DNA of 64,000 nucleotides from an uncultured Flavobacteriaceae bacterium (GCA_947489085.1 CANLCJ010000024.1:1-64000), one strand, 5' to 3'; positions 23,981-33,226 are shown, numbered from the stretch's first letter. Program-made: numbers and translations. The notes: generated by a model not told the origin, from the letters alone.

Positions 23981-25354
23981 TTAATACGCCCTTATTAACT
24001 TTTTAGATAAGTAGTTAAACCTAAGAAATAGCAATACAGCAGCAGTAGTAAGTCCAAATAACAAGCCAATCCATATACCTGCACTGCCCAGCACATCGGC
24101 TTTTCCTAAGCACCAAGAAATGGGAAAACCAATAACCCAATAAGCAATAAATATAAGCACCATTGGTATTTTTACATCTTGCAAACCACGCAAAGCACCT
24201 AAAACTACTACTTGTATACTATCGCTAATTTGAAATATAGCTGCTATTATCAATAATTTTGAAGCAATACGTATTACCTCCTTGTTATCTATAGCGTTAG
24301 TAACATCGTTAGCATCGAGGTAAACTTTAGGCAGTTCGTCTTTAAATACTAAAAATAATACGGCAAATCCAACAGCTAACAGTATTCCCAACAAAAATAT
24401 AGAAAACGCTATTCGCCTTAATTCTACATAATTTTTTAAACCCTTTTGATGTCCTACACGTATCATTGCTGTTACGCCCAAACCAATAGCAATCATAAAC
24501 GTCATAGAACCTAAGTTAAGAGCTATTTGGTTTGCTGCTTGCGGATTTTTACCTAAGGTACCACTAAGCCATATTGCTGCTGTAAAAATGGCAACTTCGA
24601 AAAACATTTGCATAGCACTAGGCATACCTAGATTTAATATTTTTTTTGCTTTTAAAGCACTGAAATTAAATGCTTTAAAATTAGCCATGTAAAATTTGGC
24701 TATTTTGTGTTTCTTTAACAACACATATATAAATAACACCATAAAGCATCTTGCACCAATAGTACCGTAAGCTGCACCATTTATACCCAAACTGGGCATA
24801 CCAAACTTTCCAAATATTAAGACATAGTTTAATGCTGCATTTATAAGATTAGCTAAAACTGATGCGTACATGGGTGCTTTTGTTAAAGATAAGCCTTCGC
24901 TGAATTGTTTAAAACCTTGGAAAATTATTAGCGGAATTAAAGAAAATGCAGCAAGCTCTAGATAAGGTATGGCTAACACTACAACTTCTTTTGGCTGGTC
25001 CATGCTATGCAAAAGTGGGCGAGCTCCTATAACTAAAAGAAAAAGTAAAACGCCTAATATGGCACATAAAACCACACCATGCTTAAAAAACGATTTGCTT
25101 TCTTCATATTTTTTCGCGGCATTCTCTTCGGCTATTAGTGGGGTTATTGCGGTAGAAAAACCAATTCCCAGAGACATTGCTATAAATATAAAACTATTTC
25201 CTAAGGATACAGCAGCAAGCTCTGCCGTTCCCAATTGGCCCACCATAATATTATCTACTAGGCCAACTAATGTATGCCCCACCATACCTAACATAACTGG
25301 TAAAGCCAGTTTCCAGTTGTATTTAAACTCCTTAGTGTAATCTTTTAGTAGCAC
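23981..25354 (-). CDS. MATE family efflux transporter, GTG start
   Basis: A 457-residue MATE/NorM-like exporter with twelve predicted transmembrane helices in two homologous halves. The N-terminal half opens with LALPVMLGMVGHTLVGLVDN and IMVGQLGTAELAAVSLGNS, and the second half contains LGMPSAMQMFFEVAIFTAA; both are diagnostic MATE segments. It would export cationic drugs or metabolites using a Na+ or H+ gradient. The start is GTG at 25354, fitting the family's usual N-terminus. A consensus -7 element ends only five bases upstream of it, which implies a leaderless or nearly leaderless mRNA. Confidence 0.92.
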   Translation of the reverse strand: MLLKDYTKEFKYNWKLALPVMLGMVGHTLVGLVDNIMVGQLGTAELAAVSLGNSFIFIAMSLGIGFSTAITPLIAEENAAKKYEESKSFFKHGVVLCAILGVLLFLLVIGARPLLHSMDQPKEVVVLAIPYLELAAFSLIPLIIFQGFKQFSEGLSLTKAPMYASVLANLINAALNYVLIFGKFGMPSLGINGAAYGTIGARCFMVLFIYVLLKKHKIAKFYMANFKAFNFSALKAKKILNLGMPSAMQMFFEVAIFTAAIWLSGTLGKNPQAANQIALNLGSMTFMIAIGLGVTAMIRVGHQKGLKNYVELRRIAFSIFLLGILLAVGFAVLFLVFKDELPKVYLDANDVTNAIDNKEVIRIASKLLIIAAIFQISDSIQVVVLGALRGLQDVKIPMVLIFIAYWVIGFPISWCLGKADVLGSAGIWIGLLFGLTTAAVLLFLRFNYLSKKLIRAY

Positions 25355-25358
25355 CCTG

Positions 25359-25366
25359 CAAAATTA
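25359..25366 (-). promoter_or_regulatory. Predicted -7 element immediately upstream of the MATE gene
   Basis: The minus strand reads TAATTTTG, a full match to TAnnTTTG, followed by only four bases before the GTG start. If used, transcription begins at or beside the start codon. Confidence 0.4.
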
Positions 25367-25456
25367 AGGCTTTTAAACCTGTAAAAGCTGTGTATTGATT
25401 TAATAAAATAGATTAAAAAAATAATATTTTTCACCTTAAAATAAAATGTATTTTCT

Positions 25457-25572
25457 TACTTTTGAGGGAATGATATTTAAATGACATAGAACCACTCATG
25501 CTTTTTTATTAAGGGATTGAAGATTAAAGCTGTTGTTTCTAATTTAAGGGGGAAATTTATTTCCCCCTTTTT
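25457..25572 (+). ncRNA. Candidate small RNA with consensus -7 element and strong terminator
   Basis: Within the 412-base gap between the MATE and mnmA genes, TACTTTTG at 25457-25464 matches the -7 consensus. About 75 bases further on is an excellent terminator (25546-25572: AAGGGGGAAAT paired with ATTTCCCCCTT, then T residues). The transcript of roughly 100 bases from about 25470 has no coding frame longer than a few codons. Both flanking genes are on the minus strand, so the plus-strand terminator has no gene to serve. The coordinates given include the promoter element. The remaining 195 bases to mnmA show nothing recognisable. Confidence 0.45.
25546..25572 (+). terminator. Strong terminator hairpin in the MATE-mnmA gap
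   Basis: Eleven perfect pairs with five G-C pairs in a row, followed by five T residues on the plus strand. It could stop the candidate small RNA; on the minus strand the tail is TTAAATT, which is weaker. Confidence 0.75.
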
Positions 25573-25766
25573 AATATACAGTCTTTAAATTTAGCTGCAT
25601 TGTACTCTTTTTCGATAGTGTTCGCAACGTTTTTAAAGGTAACACACTAGTTATAAAGCTAGAAATTTGTCTTATCGCCTGCTCTTTATTAACTCTATTG
25701 CCTTAAAACGTACTCAATCTGGCACGTCCGTTTGCCAAAAACTCTCTCTATTTACAGATGCAAATT

Positions 25767-26954
25767 TTATGCTATTACTCCTGAACCTATAAGCTCGTCT
25801 TCAATATACCATGCTACAAATTGGCCTGCTGCTATTGCACTTTGAGCATTCTCAAATTCTACATAAATGCCTTCTTTGGTTTTGTATAGGGTTGCCTTTT
25901 CTAAAGCTTGCCTGTACCTAATTCTTGCATCTACTCGCATTTGGTCTTCATCTTTAAGCGCCAAATCTTCTCTAATCCAATGTATATCTTTAGTATTTAC
26001 AAGGAGTGCTTTTCTATATAAACCTGGGTGAGATTTTCCTTGTCCTGTATAAATAATATTGTCTTTAACATCTGTATCAATAACAAATAGAGGTTCTGGT
26101 GTGCCTCCTACACCTAGCCCCTTGCGCTGGCCTTTGGTAAAATAATGTGCGCCTTGATGCTTGCCTACTATTTTACCGTCTGTGGGTGCATAATTTATTT
26201 TTTTAGATAAATACTTTAGGGTTTCGTGTTTAGTTTTAAATGTGGGTTGATGCGCTTTGTAGAGCGTATTAGAACTCGCTATTTCAACAATCTCTCCTTC
26301 TTTTGGTTGCAGTTGCTGTTGTAAAAATTCTGGTAATTTTACCTTACCTATAAAACACAGCCCTTGAGAATCTTTTTTTTCTGCTGTAACCAAGTCCAGC
26401 TCTGTTGCAATTGCCCTTACCTCTGGCTTAGTTAACTCCCCTATTGGAAATAAGGATTTAGACAATTGTTGTTGTGAGAGTTGACACAAAAAATAGGACT
26501 GGTCTTTATTACCATCTACACCTGCTAATAGCTGATATAGTGTTTGCCCATGCTTCTCTATTTCGCCTTTTCTACAATAGTGTCCTGTGGCTACATAGTC
26601 TGCTCCTAAATTTAAAGCAATCTCCATAAAGACATCAAATTTAATTTCTCTATTACACAAAACGTCTGGATTCGGCGTTCTACCACTCTCATACTCTTTA
26701 AACATATAATCTACTATACGCTCTTTATACTGTGCACTCAGGTCTACGGTTTGAAATGGAATACCTAATTTATCGGCAACTAGCATCGCATCATTACTAT
26801 CGTCCAACCAAGGGCATTCGTTAGATATCGTCACGGAATCATCGTGCCAGTTTTTCATAAACAGACCAATAACTTCATAACCTTGATTTTTAAGCAAGTA
26901 AGCAGCAACACTAGAGTCTACACCTCCAGATAACCCTACAATTACACGTTTCAT
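25767..26954 (-). CDS. mnmA: tRNA-specific 2-thiouridylase MnmA
   Basis: A 395-residue MnmA/TrmU that installs the 2-thio group on U34 of Lys, Glu and Gln tRNAs using ATP and sulfur relayed from a desulfurase. The PP-loop is GLSGGVDSS (7-15). The two catalytic cysteines are C100 ([11 protein letters not shown]) and C200 (DSQGLCFIG). The segments between them ([18 protein letters not shown]) and the C-terminal beta barrel ([18 protein letters not shown]) are all in place and length is normal. It is a single gene with about 145 bases to the fasciclin relic upstream. Confidence 0.97.
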   Translation of the reverse strand: MKRVIVGLSGGVDSSVAAYLLKNQGYEVIGLFMKNWHDDSVTISNECPWLDDSNDAMLVADKLGIPFQTVDLSAQYKERIVDYMFKEYESGRTPNPDVLCNREIKFDVFMEIALNLGADYVATGHYCRKGEIEKHGQTLYQLLAGVDGNKDQSYFLCQLSQQQLSKSLFPIGELTKPEVRAIATELDLVTAEKKDSQGLCFIGKVKLPEFLQQQLQPKEGEIVEIASSNTLYKAHQPTFKTKHETLKYLSKKINYAPTDGKIVGKHQGAHYFTKGQRKGLGVGGTPEPLFVIDTDVKDNIIYTGQGKSHPGLYRKALLVNTKDIHWIREDLALKDEDQMRVDARIRYRQALEKATLYKTKEGIYVEFENAQSAIAAGQFVAWYIEDELIGSGVIA

Positions 26955-27038
26955 TTGTAACTATTTTTTGGACAACAAAGATAAGCATTTGTATTGCTTT
27001 TTGCTGGAGAGCTCCACTTTGTTTACAACGTGCTTTAA

Positions 27039-27317
27039 ACATATTTTGTTTGTCTTATATACCATAAAGACAGGAGCATAAAATCTTTACGTGCTCATGT
27101 GGCTAATGAGAGCTTACAATCTACAGCTTTAATATCTGGACCTTTAACCTCCTTAAATGGTAGTGCAGATGTTAATACTATCGATCTCACTTTAACTGAT
27201 GAAAGAGGCAGAGTTGTTAATCTTGTTGCTTTTTTATTGGATGTTCAAGCCAGCAATGGTGTTGTACATGTTATAGATCGTGTAATACTGCCTGAGACAG
27301 AAAAAGGTGCTGATTAA
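27039..27317 (+). pseudogene. 5'-truncated fasciclin (FAS1) domain relic
   Basis: The frame is open from 27039 to 27317 but has no plausible start; the first usable codon is a GTG at 27099 in the middle of homologous sequence. The protein-like part reads HVANESLQSTALISGPL, TSLNGSADV and DVQASNGVVHVIDRVILP, which is the H2 motif and C-terminal end of a FAS1 cell-adhesion domain. A functional FAS1 protein needs about 130 residues plus a signal peptide; the N-terminal half and the export signal are missing. The frame of VNLVAFLLDVQASNG is slightly altered from the usual VNLVATDVQASNG. It is best read as a decaying fragment left by a deletion. Confidence 0.65.
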
Positions 27318-27521
27318 CTAAACTAATGTTTATATTTTAAACAAGGAGCTATTCTCGCATTTCCTCCTTTACCTCCTTCAATTCAATTTGAGGGAGGTTC
27401 TGTATTTTATAAAGAGATGTTTTAAGATATAGAAACACTTCGATTTAGACTTTTTGTTGATTAGAGGTAATAATTTTTTAAACAAAAAATCAAACTTAAG
27501 ATATATTGTTTAATTATTTAG

Positions 27522-27529
27522 TATATTTG
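27522..27529 (+). promoter_or_regulatory. Predicted -7 element ahead of the 27.6 kb hairpin
   Basis: TATATTTG matches TAnnTTTG on the plus strand. The -33 region is poor. It would start a transcript near 27535 that runs into the 15-codon frame and hairpin. Confidence 0.35.
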
Positions 27530-27589
27530 TGAAACAAAAAAGATAGTTTGGTTTGTTTAGATTAGACTGTTTTAGAAATAAAATTGTCT

Positions 27590-27637
27590 ATGAAAAAAAA
27601 GTCTCCTAGGTTCGCCCTGGAGACTTTTGCCATTTAA
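27590..27637 (+). other. 15-codon reading frame overlapping the hairpin (leader or relic peptide)
   Basis: An ATG-started frame encodes MKKKSPRFALETFAI and stops. The basic opening followed by an LETFAI-like stretch is reminiscent of the leader of Bacteroidota ribosomal-peptide precursors, which normally go on to a GG cleavage site. The frame after the stop reads KKHLFKPNG and stops again. No maturation enzyme or transporter is encoded nearby, and the sequence doubles as one arm of the hairpin, so this may be coincidence. Confidence 0.2.
27593..27628 (-). terminator. Strong hairpin with T8 tail on the minus strand
   Basis: AAAAGTCTCC pairs with GGAGACTTTT, with AGG/CCT extending the stem towards a TTCG loop. 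On the minus strand it is followed by eight T residues, a textbook intrinsic terminator. The receptor gene upstream on that strand already has its own hairpin 200 bases earlier, so this one implies another short minus-strand transcript. Confidence 0.65.
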
Positions 27638-27833
27638 AAAAACATCTTTTTAAACCTAACGGTTAATTTTATTTAAATTACTTCTAAGTCTATTTTGGAT
27701 GTTTCTACTTTTCTTAATTATTTACCAACCTTAACTGCGGCTAAGCGTTATATTTTGCCTTAAACTAGCGCAAAGTAATTCAACATATCCCCAAAACCGT
27801 ATTAATCTACCTTTACAACTGGTTATAAAGAAG

Positions 27834-27865
27834 AAAAGGCCATCTAAATTTAGACAGCCTTTTTT
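27834..27865 (-). terminator. Hairpin terminator of the TonB-dependent receptor gene
   Basis: AAAAGGC pairs with GCCTTTT, with the inner palindrome TCTAAATTTAGA forming the apical stem. It lies 38 bases beyond the receptor stop codon; A and T runs flank both sides, so it could work in either direction. Confidence 0.7.
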
Positions 27866-27902
27866 GTTATATGTATTATGTGTTCTAGTGTAGCATTGAA
27901 AT

Positions 27903-30254
27903 TTAGAAATCGTATCCTAAACTTGCACCAAACGTAGCTGGATTACCTACCCACACAACATCTTTTCCTCCGTTAGAGAATGGTTCTCCAAAAAATTCTG
28001 TGATATAATCTTCTCCAAGAATATTGTCTCCCCAAACGAATAGAGATAAACTTTTATTGAATTTGAATCCTACTCTTCCACTTAATAAACTGTAAACAGA
28101 AGATACCGCAGCATTATCCTCATGCCAATATATATCTCCTGTACCTTTTAATAGTACGTTTGCATTAAATTGTGTTTTCTTAGAAAAATCTATTTTAGAC
28201 TCTAAACCAAGAGCAAAACTATTTTCTGGAATAAGCGGTGTTCTATTACCTGCAACATCAAATTCTGTGTTATCTATGGTACTAAATCTGGCAGTACCTC
28301 TTGTAATTCTGGAAGTACTTAAGCCATAGCCTGCTAAAATATCGAAATATTTAGATGGTCTCACTCTTAAATCAACTTCAAAACCATACGATTCACTCTC
28401 TTCGAAATTTATAATTCCGTTTCTAACACTCCCGTCTCCTGTTCCACCTCCAACAAGCAATCTAAATTGTTGTTGGTTTGTAAAGTCTATATAATATGCA
28501 GATGCATTTAATATTACTCTATCTTTCCAAAAGCTGTTTTTTATTCCAAACTCAAAATTATCTGTTAATTCTGGCTCGTACGTTAATTCTATACCACCTA
28601 CACGATCTTGGTTAAACCCTCCGTTTCTATAACCTCTACCATAATTTGCGTATAGTAAAACGTTATCTAAAGCTTTATAGGCTAAAGAGAACTTTGGTTG
28701 CAGCTCAGAGTCTGTTCGTTCTTGTTCTTCTGGTAAGGCAATGTTTTCTTGAGAAATATCGTCGTTATCAAATCGTAGTCCAAAAGACACGGTTAATTTA
28801 TCAGATAATTTATAATCTAAGAATCCAAATGCGGCAAGCGTTTTAAATGTATTTGTAAAATCTCCAACTCCAAACTGAGTTAACCCTTGATTTACAAACA
28901 CTTCAGTAAAAAATAATTTGTCTGAGTTTTGATAAAACACACCTAAATCCCAACTAATTTTTGAGTCGTTGGCAACAGAACTTACTCTTACTTCTTGACT
29001 AAATGTCTCAGAATTACTGTCTTGATTTTGTCTTAGAATATCAACATTTGTAAAATCAAAATCCCCAAAGTTATTTCTATCTGATTTATTGTAGGTTGTA
29101 GAACTTACAATTTTAACATCATCTAAACTAAATTGTAGTCTTGCATTACCATAAAGCCCTTCTAAAGAGGATCCTCCTAGTTGGTCTGAAGTAATAGCAT
29201 AATTATCAAAATTATCTGGTGCTGCGTTATCTACAAGTGGTGTTTCTGGAGTTTCGTCTACTATAGGAGACGCGAAATAAGACCCGCCACCTTCAGAATC
29301 TAAATACTGTCCCGTAACAGTTAACTTTGTTCTATCGGAAAAAATAGTTCTTATTTGGGCTCTTACTGTAGTTTCGTCTATAAAATCTACAGGCGTATTT
29401 AAGAACTCATTATCTATAACACCATCTCCTTTTTTAGAAGATGCTGAAAGCCTGTAAAATACTTTGTTTTTAGCTAGGGGGCCCGATGTTACAAATTGTC
29501 TTTTAAATGTTGTACCACTACCATAACCTAATAATACTTTATGCTTAAAATTATTTGTTGGTTTGTTGGTAAGGATATTAACCGCTCCAGCAATAGCATT
29601 TTTACCATAAAGTGCACCTTGTGGGCCTTTTACGACCTCTATTAAAGCTATATCAAATAACTCCTGATTTATTAAATTGGCATCTGGTAAGGTTACTCCA
29701 TCGACAACAAAGGCTATTGGAGATTCTCCATTTCTAATATGAGATATACCTCTAACGGTAATAAAATTGTTTCCTATTCCTAACGATGATGTAAAATTAA
29801 CGTTGGGTACATAATCTGTAAATGTTTTAAGGTTTTCGACACCTTTAGTTTCTATAGCTTCTGAGGTATAAGTTACCACAGATTCTGGTATATCTTGTAT
29901 CGATTCTGCTCGCCTTCTTGCTTGCCCTACCACACCTTCAAAACCATAAATAACAAGCTCGTCTAGCTCATTTACGGTTTCTTTTAAAATAATATTGAGG
30001 CTTTCATCTCCAGTTATTAAAACTTCCTGAGTAGTAAATCCTATATAGGAAAACACAAGTGTAGCATTAGTACTAACTTTAATTTGAAAGCTGCCATCAA
30101 AATCTGTAGTAGTAGAGTTTCCTGTGTTTTTTTCTGTTACAGAAACGCCGTAAAGCATGTTTTCACTACTAGCTACAATACCTCTTACTGTTGTTTTTTG
30201 TGCAAAAACGGACGTAAAAATAAATGTTGTTAAAAAGAGTAATTTAAAGTTCAT
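27903..30254 (-). CDS. TonB-dependent outer-membrane receptor
   Basis: A 783-residue TonB-dependent receptor. After a signal peptide (FLTTFIFTSVFAQ) comes the Bacteroidota N-terminal carboxypeptidase-regulatory-like domain (TVRGIVASSENMLYGVSVTE, NSTTTDFDGSFQIKV), then the plug (ESIQDIPESVVTYTSEAIET, FITVRGISHIRNGESPIAFV, VKGPQGALYGKNAIAGAVNI) and a 22-strand barrel ending in FGASLGYDF with the terminal aromatic. It lacks a SusD partner, so it is not a polysaccharide-utilisation SusC. The plug and barrel style resembles siderophore or small-molecule receptors. The ligand is unknown. It is a single gene with its own terminator. Confidence 0.93.
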   Translation of the reverse strand: MNFKLLFLTTFIFTSVFAQKTTVRGIVASSENMLYGVSVTEKNTGNSTTTDFDGSFQIKVSTNATLVFSYIGFTTQEVLITGDESLNIILKETVNELDELVIYGFEGVVGQARRRAESIQDIPESVVTYTSEAIETKGVENLKTFTDYVPNVNFTSSLGIGNNFITVRGISHIRNGESPIAFVVDGVTLPDANLINQELFDIALIEVVKGPQGALYGKNAIAGAVNILTNKPTNNFKHKVLLGYGSGTTFKRQFVTSGPLAKNKVFYRLSASSKKGDGVIDNEFLNTPVDFIDETTVRAQIRTIFSDRTKLTVTGQYLDSEGGGSYFASPIVDETPETPLVDNAAPDNFDNYAITSDQLGGSSLEGLYGNARLQFSLDDVKIVSSTTYNKSDRNNFGDFDFTNVDILRQNQDSNSETFSQEVRVSSVANDSKISWDLGVFYQNSDKLFFTEVFVNQGLTQFGVGDFTNTFKTLAAFGFLDYKLSDKLTVSFGLRFDNDDISQENIALPEEQERTDSELQPKFSLAYKALDNVLLYANYGRGYRNGGFNQDRVGGIELTYEPELTDNFEFGIKNSFWKDRVILNASAYYIDFTNQQQFRLLVGGGTGDGSVRNGIINFEESESYGFEVDLRVRPSKYFDILAGYGLSTSRITRGTARFSTIDNTEFDVAGNRTPLIPENSFALGLESKIDFSKKTQFNANVLLKGTGDIYWHEDNAAVSSVYSLLSGRVGFKFNKSLSLFVWGDNILGEDYITEFFGEPFSNGGKDVVWVGNPATFGASLGYDF

Positions 30255-30474
30255 AGGTTAAGTCGTTTAATTAAGCGCGCGAAATTACGTATCACAACCT
30301 GAATAAAACTTTTTTTCACACTAAAAAAACAAAAAAACTTTAAATAAGTGCTTTTCGTCGATTAAAACACAAAAAATACCTTAATTTGAAAGAAAAAAAC
30401 TATAGGTCTAGTAGCTATTAAATACTAAAATGTATCTAGCTATATTAAAAAATTAAAGACCGTATTTTTAGGAT

Positions 30475-31149
30475 TTAGAATTTTTTAGTTTCTAGAATTT
30501 CTCCATCCTTATAGTATACCCACGTGCCTTGCTTTTTATCTTCTTTGTAATGCCCTTTAGCCTTTAAATTGCCCACACCATCGTAAAATACAGCCATACC
30601 ATGAAGTTTCCCTTTAAGGTACACGTATTTTTTAATAAGTGTGCCGTTTTCGGCATACCACAAAGCGTCTCCGTCTAGCATGCCTTCATTGTAATGGTTT
30701 TGCTCTGCTATTTTTCCATTTCTATAATACACAGTACGTTCTCCATGTAAAGCGCCTTTTGTATTGTAATGCTCTACAATAAGCAATTGCTTGGAATTGT
30801 TTTGATAGTATTTCCATGTCCCTATATACGTTTTTCCGTCCATTTCTCCTTCACTAACCACAGAACCATTAGGGTTATAAAAGGTAACTTTGGCTATAGG
30901 AGCTGTTTGGTTAAATTCTCTAATTGCAGCGAGTACTGCCTTGCCTCTACTTTTTTTATAAAATTTAAAGGTGCCTGTTTCCTTTCCATGGTTAAAAGTG
31001 CCCTCATACCTTAGTGTATTTGTACCATCGAACATTTTGCGCCATACGCCATGACGTTTTCCCGCAGCGTCGTATTGGTTGTATGTTTGCGCATCTGTTG
31101 TTAAAACAGTGGTTAAAATACTTAGCAATAAAAAGATATATAATTTCAT
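30475..31149 (-). CDS. YwqK/MORN-type repeat exported protein
   Basis: A 224-residue protein with a signal peptide (LYIFLLLSILTTVLTTDAQ) followed by about eight tandem beta-hairpin repeats of the MORN/YwqK type, such as GVWRKMFDGTNTLRYEGTF, GTWKYYQNNSKQLLIVEHYN, GERTVYYRNGKIAEQNHYNE and GTWVYYKDGEILETKKF. These repeats are frequent in exported flavobacterial proteins and are usually described as toxin-antitoxin YwqK-like, although no toxin activity is shown for them. It stands alone between the receptor and yidC. No function can be assigned beyond the repeat architecture. Confidence 0.82.
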   Translation of the reverse strand: MKLYIFLLLSILTTVLTTDAQTYNQYDAAGKRHGVWRKMFDGTNTLRYEGTFNHGKETGTFKFYKKSRGKAVLAAIREFNQTAPIAKVTFYNPNGSVVSEGEMDGKTYIGTWKYYQNNSKQLLIVEHYNTKGALHGERTVYYRNGKIAEQNHYNEGMLDGDALWYAENGTLIKKYVYLKGKLHGMAVFYDGVGNLKAKGHYKEDKKQGTWVYYKDGEILETKKF

Positions 31150-31296
31150 CTGTTTATATTATTGTTTTACTTATTTACTATTAATGCCATTAGGCTTTTA
31201 TAGGCTAGGATAATATGAGTTAAGTTACAGGCCATGCTTGATAGCAATTAAATGCACTACTAGAATGGTAACGCGGTATTTTTAAATATCTTGTAT

Positions 31297-31323
31297 AAAA
31301 AAAGCTGCCCTTAGGCAGCTTTT
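31297..31323 (-). terminator. Intrinsic terminator of yidC
   Basis: AAAGCTGCC pairs perfectly with GGCAGCTTT around a CTTA loop, with a run of A residues on the plus strand that becomes the T tail on the minus strand. It lies 8 bases beyond the yidC stop. Confidence 0.85.
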
Positions 31324-31330
31324 AACATTT

Positions 31331-33226
31331 TTACTTTTTTCGCTTTTGCTGCATTTGTTTTTGCTGCTCTGCTTGCTCCATCATTTGTTTCATTTTTGCT
31401 TGAAACTTACTTTCTTTCTTGGGTTTCTTTTTATTTTCTTGAATTTGAGCGTGTATCTTGTCTTCATCTAATATGTAGTTTTTAATAACTAATATGATAC
31501 CTATACTAATGGCATTAGATATAAAATAATACAAACTTAATCCTGATGCGTAATTGTTAAAGAAAAACAACATCATTATAGGAGAGAAAAACATCATGTA
31601 CTTCATCATTTTAGCCATATCTGGCATACCTTCTTGCTGTGGCTGTGCCTGTACGTTTTGTCCTGTTGTTAAACGCATATAGAAGAATATTGCTATAGAT
31701 GCCAGTATTGGAAACAAACTTACGTGACTACCGTAAAAAGGAATATGAAATGGCAACTCTAATATGGTATCGTAAGACGATAAATCTTCTGCCCAAAGGA
31801 AACTTTTTTGTCTTAAATCGAAAGCTGAAGGGAAAAATTGAAATAAGGCATAAAACACGGGCAATTGTATTAAAGCGGGTAAACAGCCTGAGAGCGGACT
31901 TGCACCTGCTTTAGTTTGTAAGGCCATTGTTTCTTGCTGCGCTTTCATTTTATTATCCTTGTATTTTTCTCTAATGGCATCTAACTCCGGTTTTAACACT
32001 TTCATTTTTGCCTGAGACAAGAATTGTTTGTACTGTACAAAGGATAATAATATTTTCACCAAAATCGTCATTACTACTATAGCAATACCATAGGGTAAAA
32101 ATCCTCCTAAAAACCCAAATAGAGGCATAAACACGTAACGGTTTATAAAACCAAAAATTCCCCAACCAAATGGTACTATTTCATCTAGGTTTCTATTGTA
32201 AGCGTTAACAACTTCAAAATCGTTTGGTCCTATATACCAATCTAAAGATTCATTTAGTTCTCCTCCTTTTAGCTCTAGTGGTATTTTAGAGGTAAATAAT
32301 TTTGTGTAAACGGTGTCAATTTCCTCATCATCTACTAAACTTTCGGCTGTTACAGATGCTGTCTTAAATGGCGCGTCTGTTAGCAATACCGACGAAAAAA
32401 AATGTTGTTTATACCCAATCCATGTTACGTCTTCGAGTTCTTCTTCTGCATCTCTAGCGCCTGTGTAGTCTGCATTGCCCCCATCGTGCTCGTAATGTAT
32501 GTCTGTATATCTATTTTCGTAAGTTATACTTTTAGCATGGCGATATCCTTTTAATTTCCAATCTAAGACTATAGGCTGAGAACTGTTAATAACGGCATTT
32601 AAACCTTGAGATTTTACACTAAAATCTATCATGTAATCGTTTGGCTTCAACTCGTACCTGTACTCTAAAAATTTACTTTCAGAGACTTTAAGTTGCATAG
32701 AAACTACTGTATTTTCTCCGTTTTTAGATATTTTAGGTGTAAAATATAAATCGCGTGTATTTAGTATTCTACTATCTGTTGTACCAAAATTGATATTAAA
32801 GTCTGCATTTCCGTCTTTAATAATATACAACGGTACAGAATCGTAATCTACAAATTGCTTAAGTTTAACTTGAGAGAGGTATCCTCCTTTGCTGCTAAAT
32901 TTTAAACTAAAAACATCTGTTTCTACGTTTGTCTCTTTTTGAGATACTTGCGTTGCAGAATAGGCAAATGCGCCTAACTTATTTTGCAAACTTACCCGTT
33001 GTACAGAATCTAGATTAGAACCTACCGCATAATCTTCGCCAGTGGTAACAAGCGTTTGTTTATCTGTCTTTGCTTTTGTTTGGGCTGCAACTTCTTCTTG
33101 TTTTGCTTTTTCTTGGGCTTCTAATTCTTCTGGTGTTGGCTTGTTTTGCCAAAACATATAAATTAAAATACCAAAAATTAAAACAAAACCTATAATTGAG
33201 TTAATGTCTAACTTCTTTTCTTCCAT
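31331..33226 (-). CDS. yidC: Membrane protein insertase YidC
   Basis: A 631-residue YidC/Oxa1 insertase that folds proteins into the inner membrane, alone or with SecYEG. It has an N-terminal anchor (IIGFVLIFGILIYMFWQ), a large periplasmic beta-sandwich domain of the Gram-negative type, and the five-helix core with PFGWGIFGFINRYVFMPLFG, then the C1 coiled region LKPELDAIREKYKDNKMKAQ and the conserved GASPLSGCLPALIQLPVF segment. The basic C-terminal tail (KKPKKESKFQAKMK and following) can contact the ribosome. It sits 88 bases downstream of pyrG on the same strand. Confidence 0.97.
   Translation of the reverse strand: MEEKKLDINSIIGFVLIFGILIYMFWQNKPTPEELEAQEKAKQEEVAAQTKAKTDKQTLVTTGEDYAVGSNLDSVQRVSLQNKLGAFAYSATQVSQKETNVETDVFSLKFSSKGGYLSQVKLKQFVDYDSVPLYIIKDGNADFNINFGTTDSRILNTRDLYFTPKISKNGENTVVSMQLKVSESKFLEYRYELKPNDYMIDFSVKSQGLNAVINSSQPIVLDWKLKGYRHAKSITYENRYTDIHYEHDGGNADYTGARDAEEELEDVTWIGYKQHFFSSVLLTDAPFKTASVTAESLVDDEEIDTVYTKLFTSKIPLELKGGELNESLDWYIGPNDFEVVNAYNRNLDEIVPFGWGIFGFINRYVFMPLFGFLGGFLPYGIAIVVMTILVKILLSFVQYKQFLSQAKMKVLKPELDAIREKYKDNKMKAQQETMALQTKAGASPLSGCLPALIQLPVFYALFQFFPSAFDLRQKSFLWAEDLSSYDTILELPFHIPFYGSHVSLFPILASIAIFFYMRLTTGQNVQAQPQQEGMPDMAKMMKYMMFFSPIMMLFFFNNYASGLSLYYFISNAISIGIILVIKNYILDEDKIHAQIQENKKKPKKESKFQAKMKQMMEQAEQQKQMQQKRKK

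Larger units (their letters stand above)
27318..27902. other. Long intergenic region with hairpins between the fasciclin relic and the TonB-dependent receptor
   Basis: 585 bases without a normal gene. It contains a consensus -7 element TATATTTG at 27522-27529 (plus strand), a 15-codon frame at 27590-27637, a strong hairpin at 27593-27628 with eight T residues on the minus strand, and the bidirectional hairpin of the TonB-dependent receptor gene at 27834-27865. Between 27629 and 27833 lies an unexplained AT-rich stretch that could be a minus-strand small RNA ending at the first hairpin. Confidence 0.5.
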
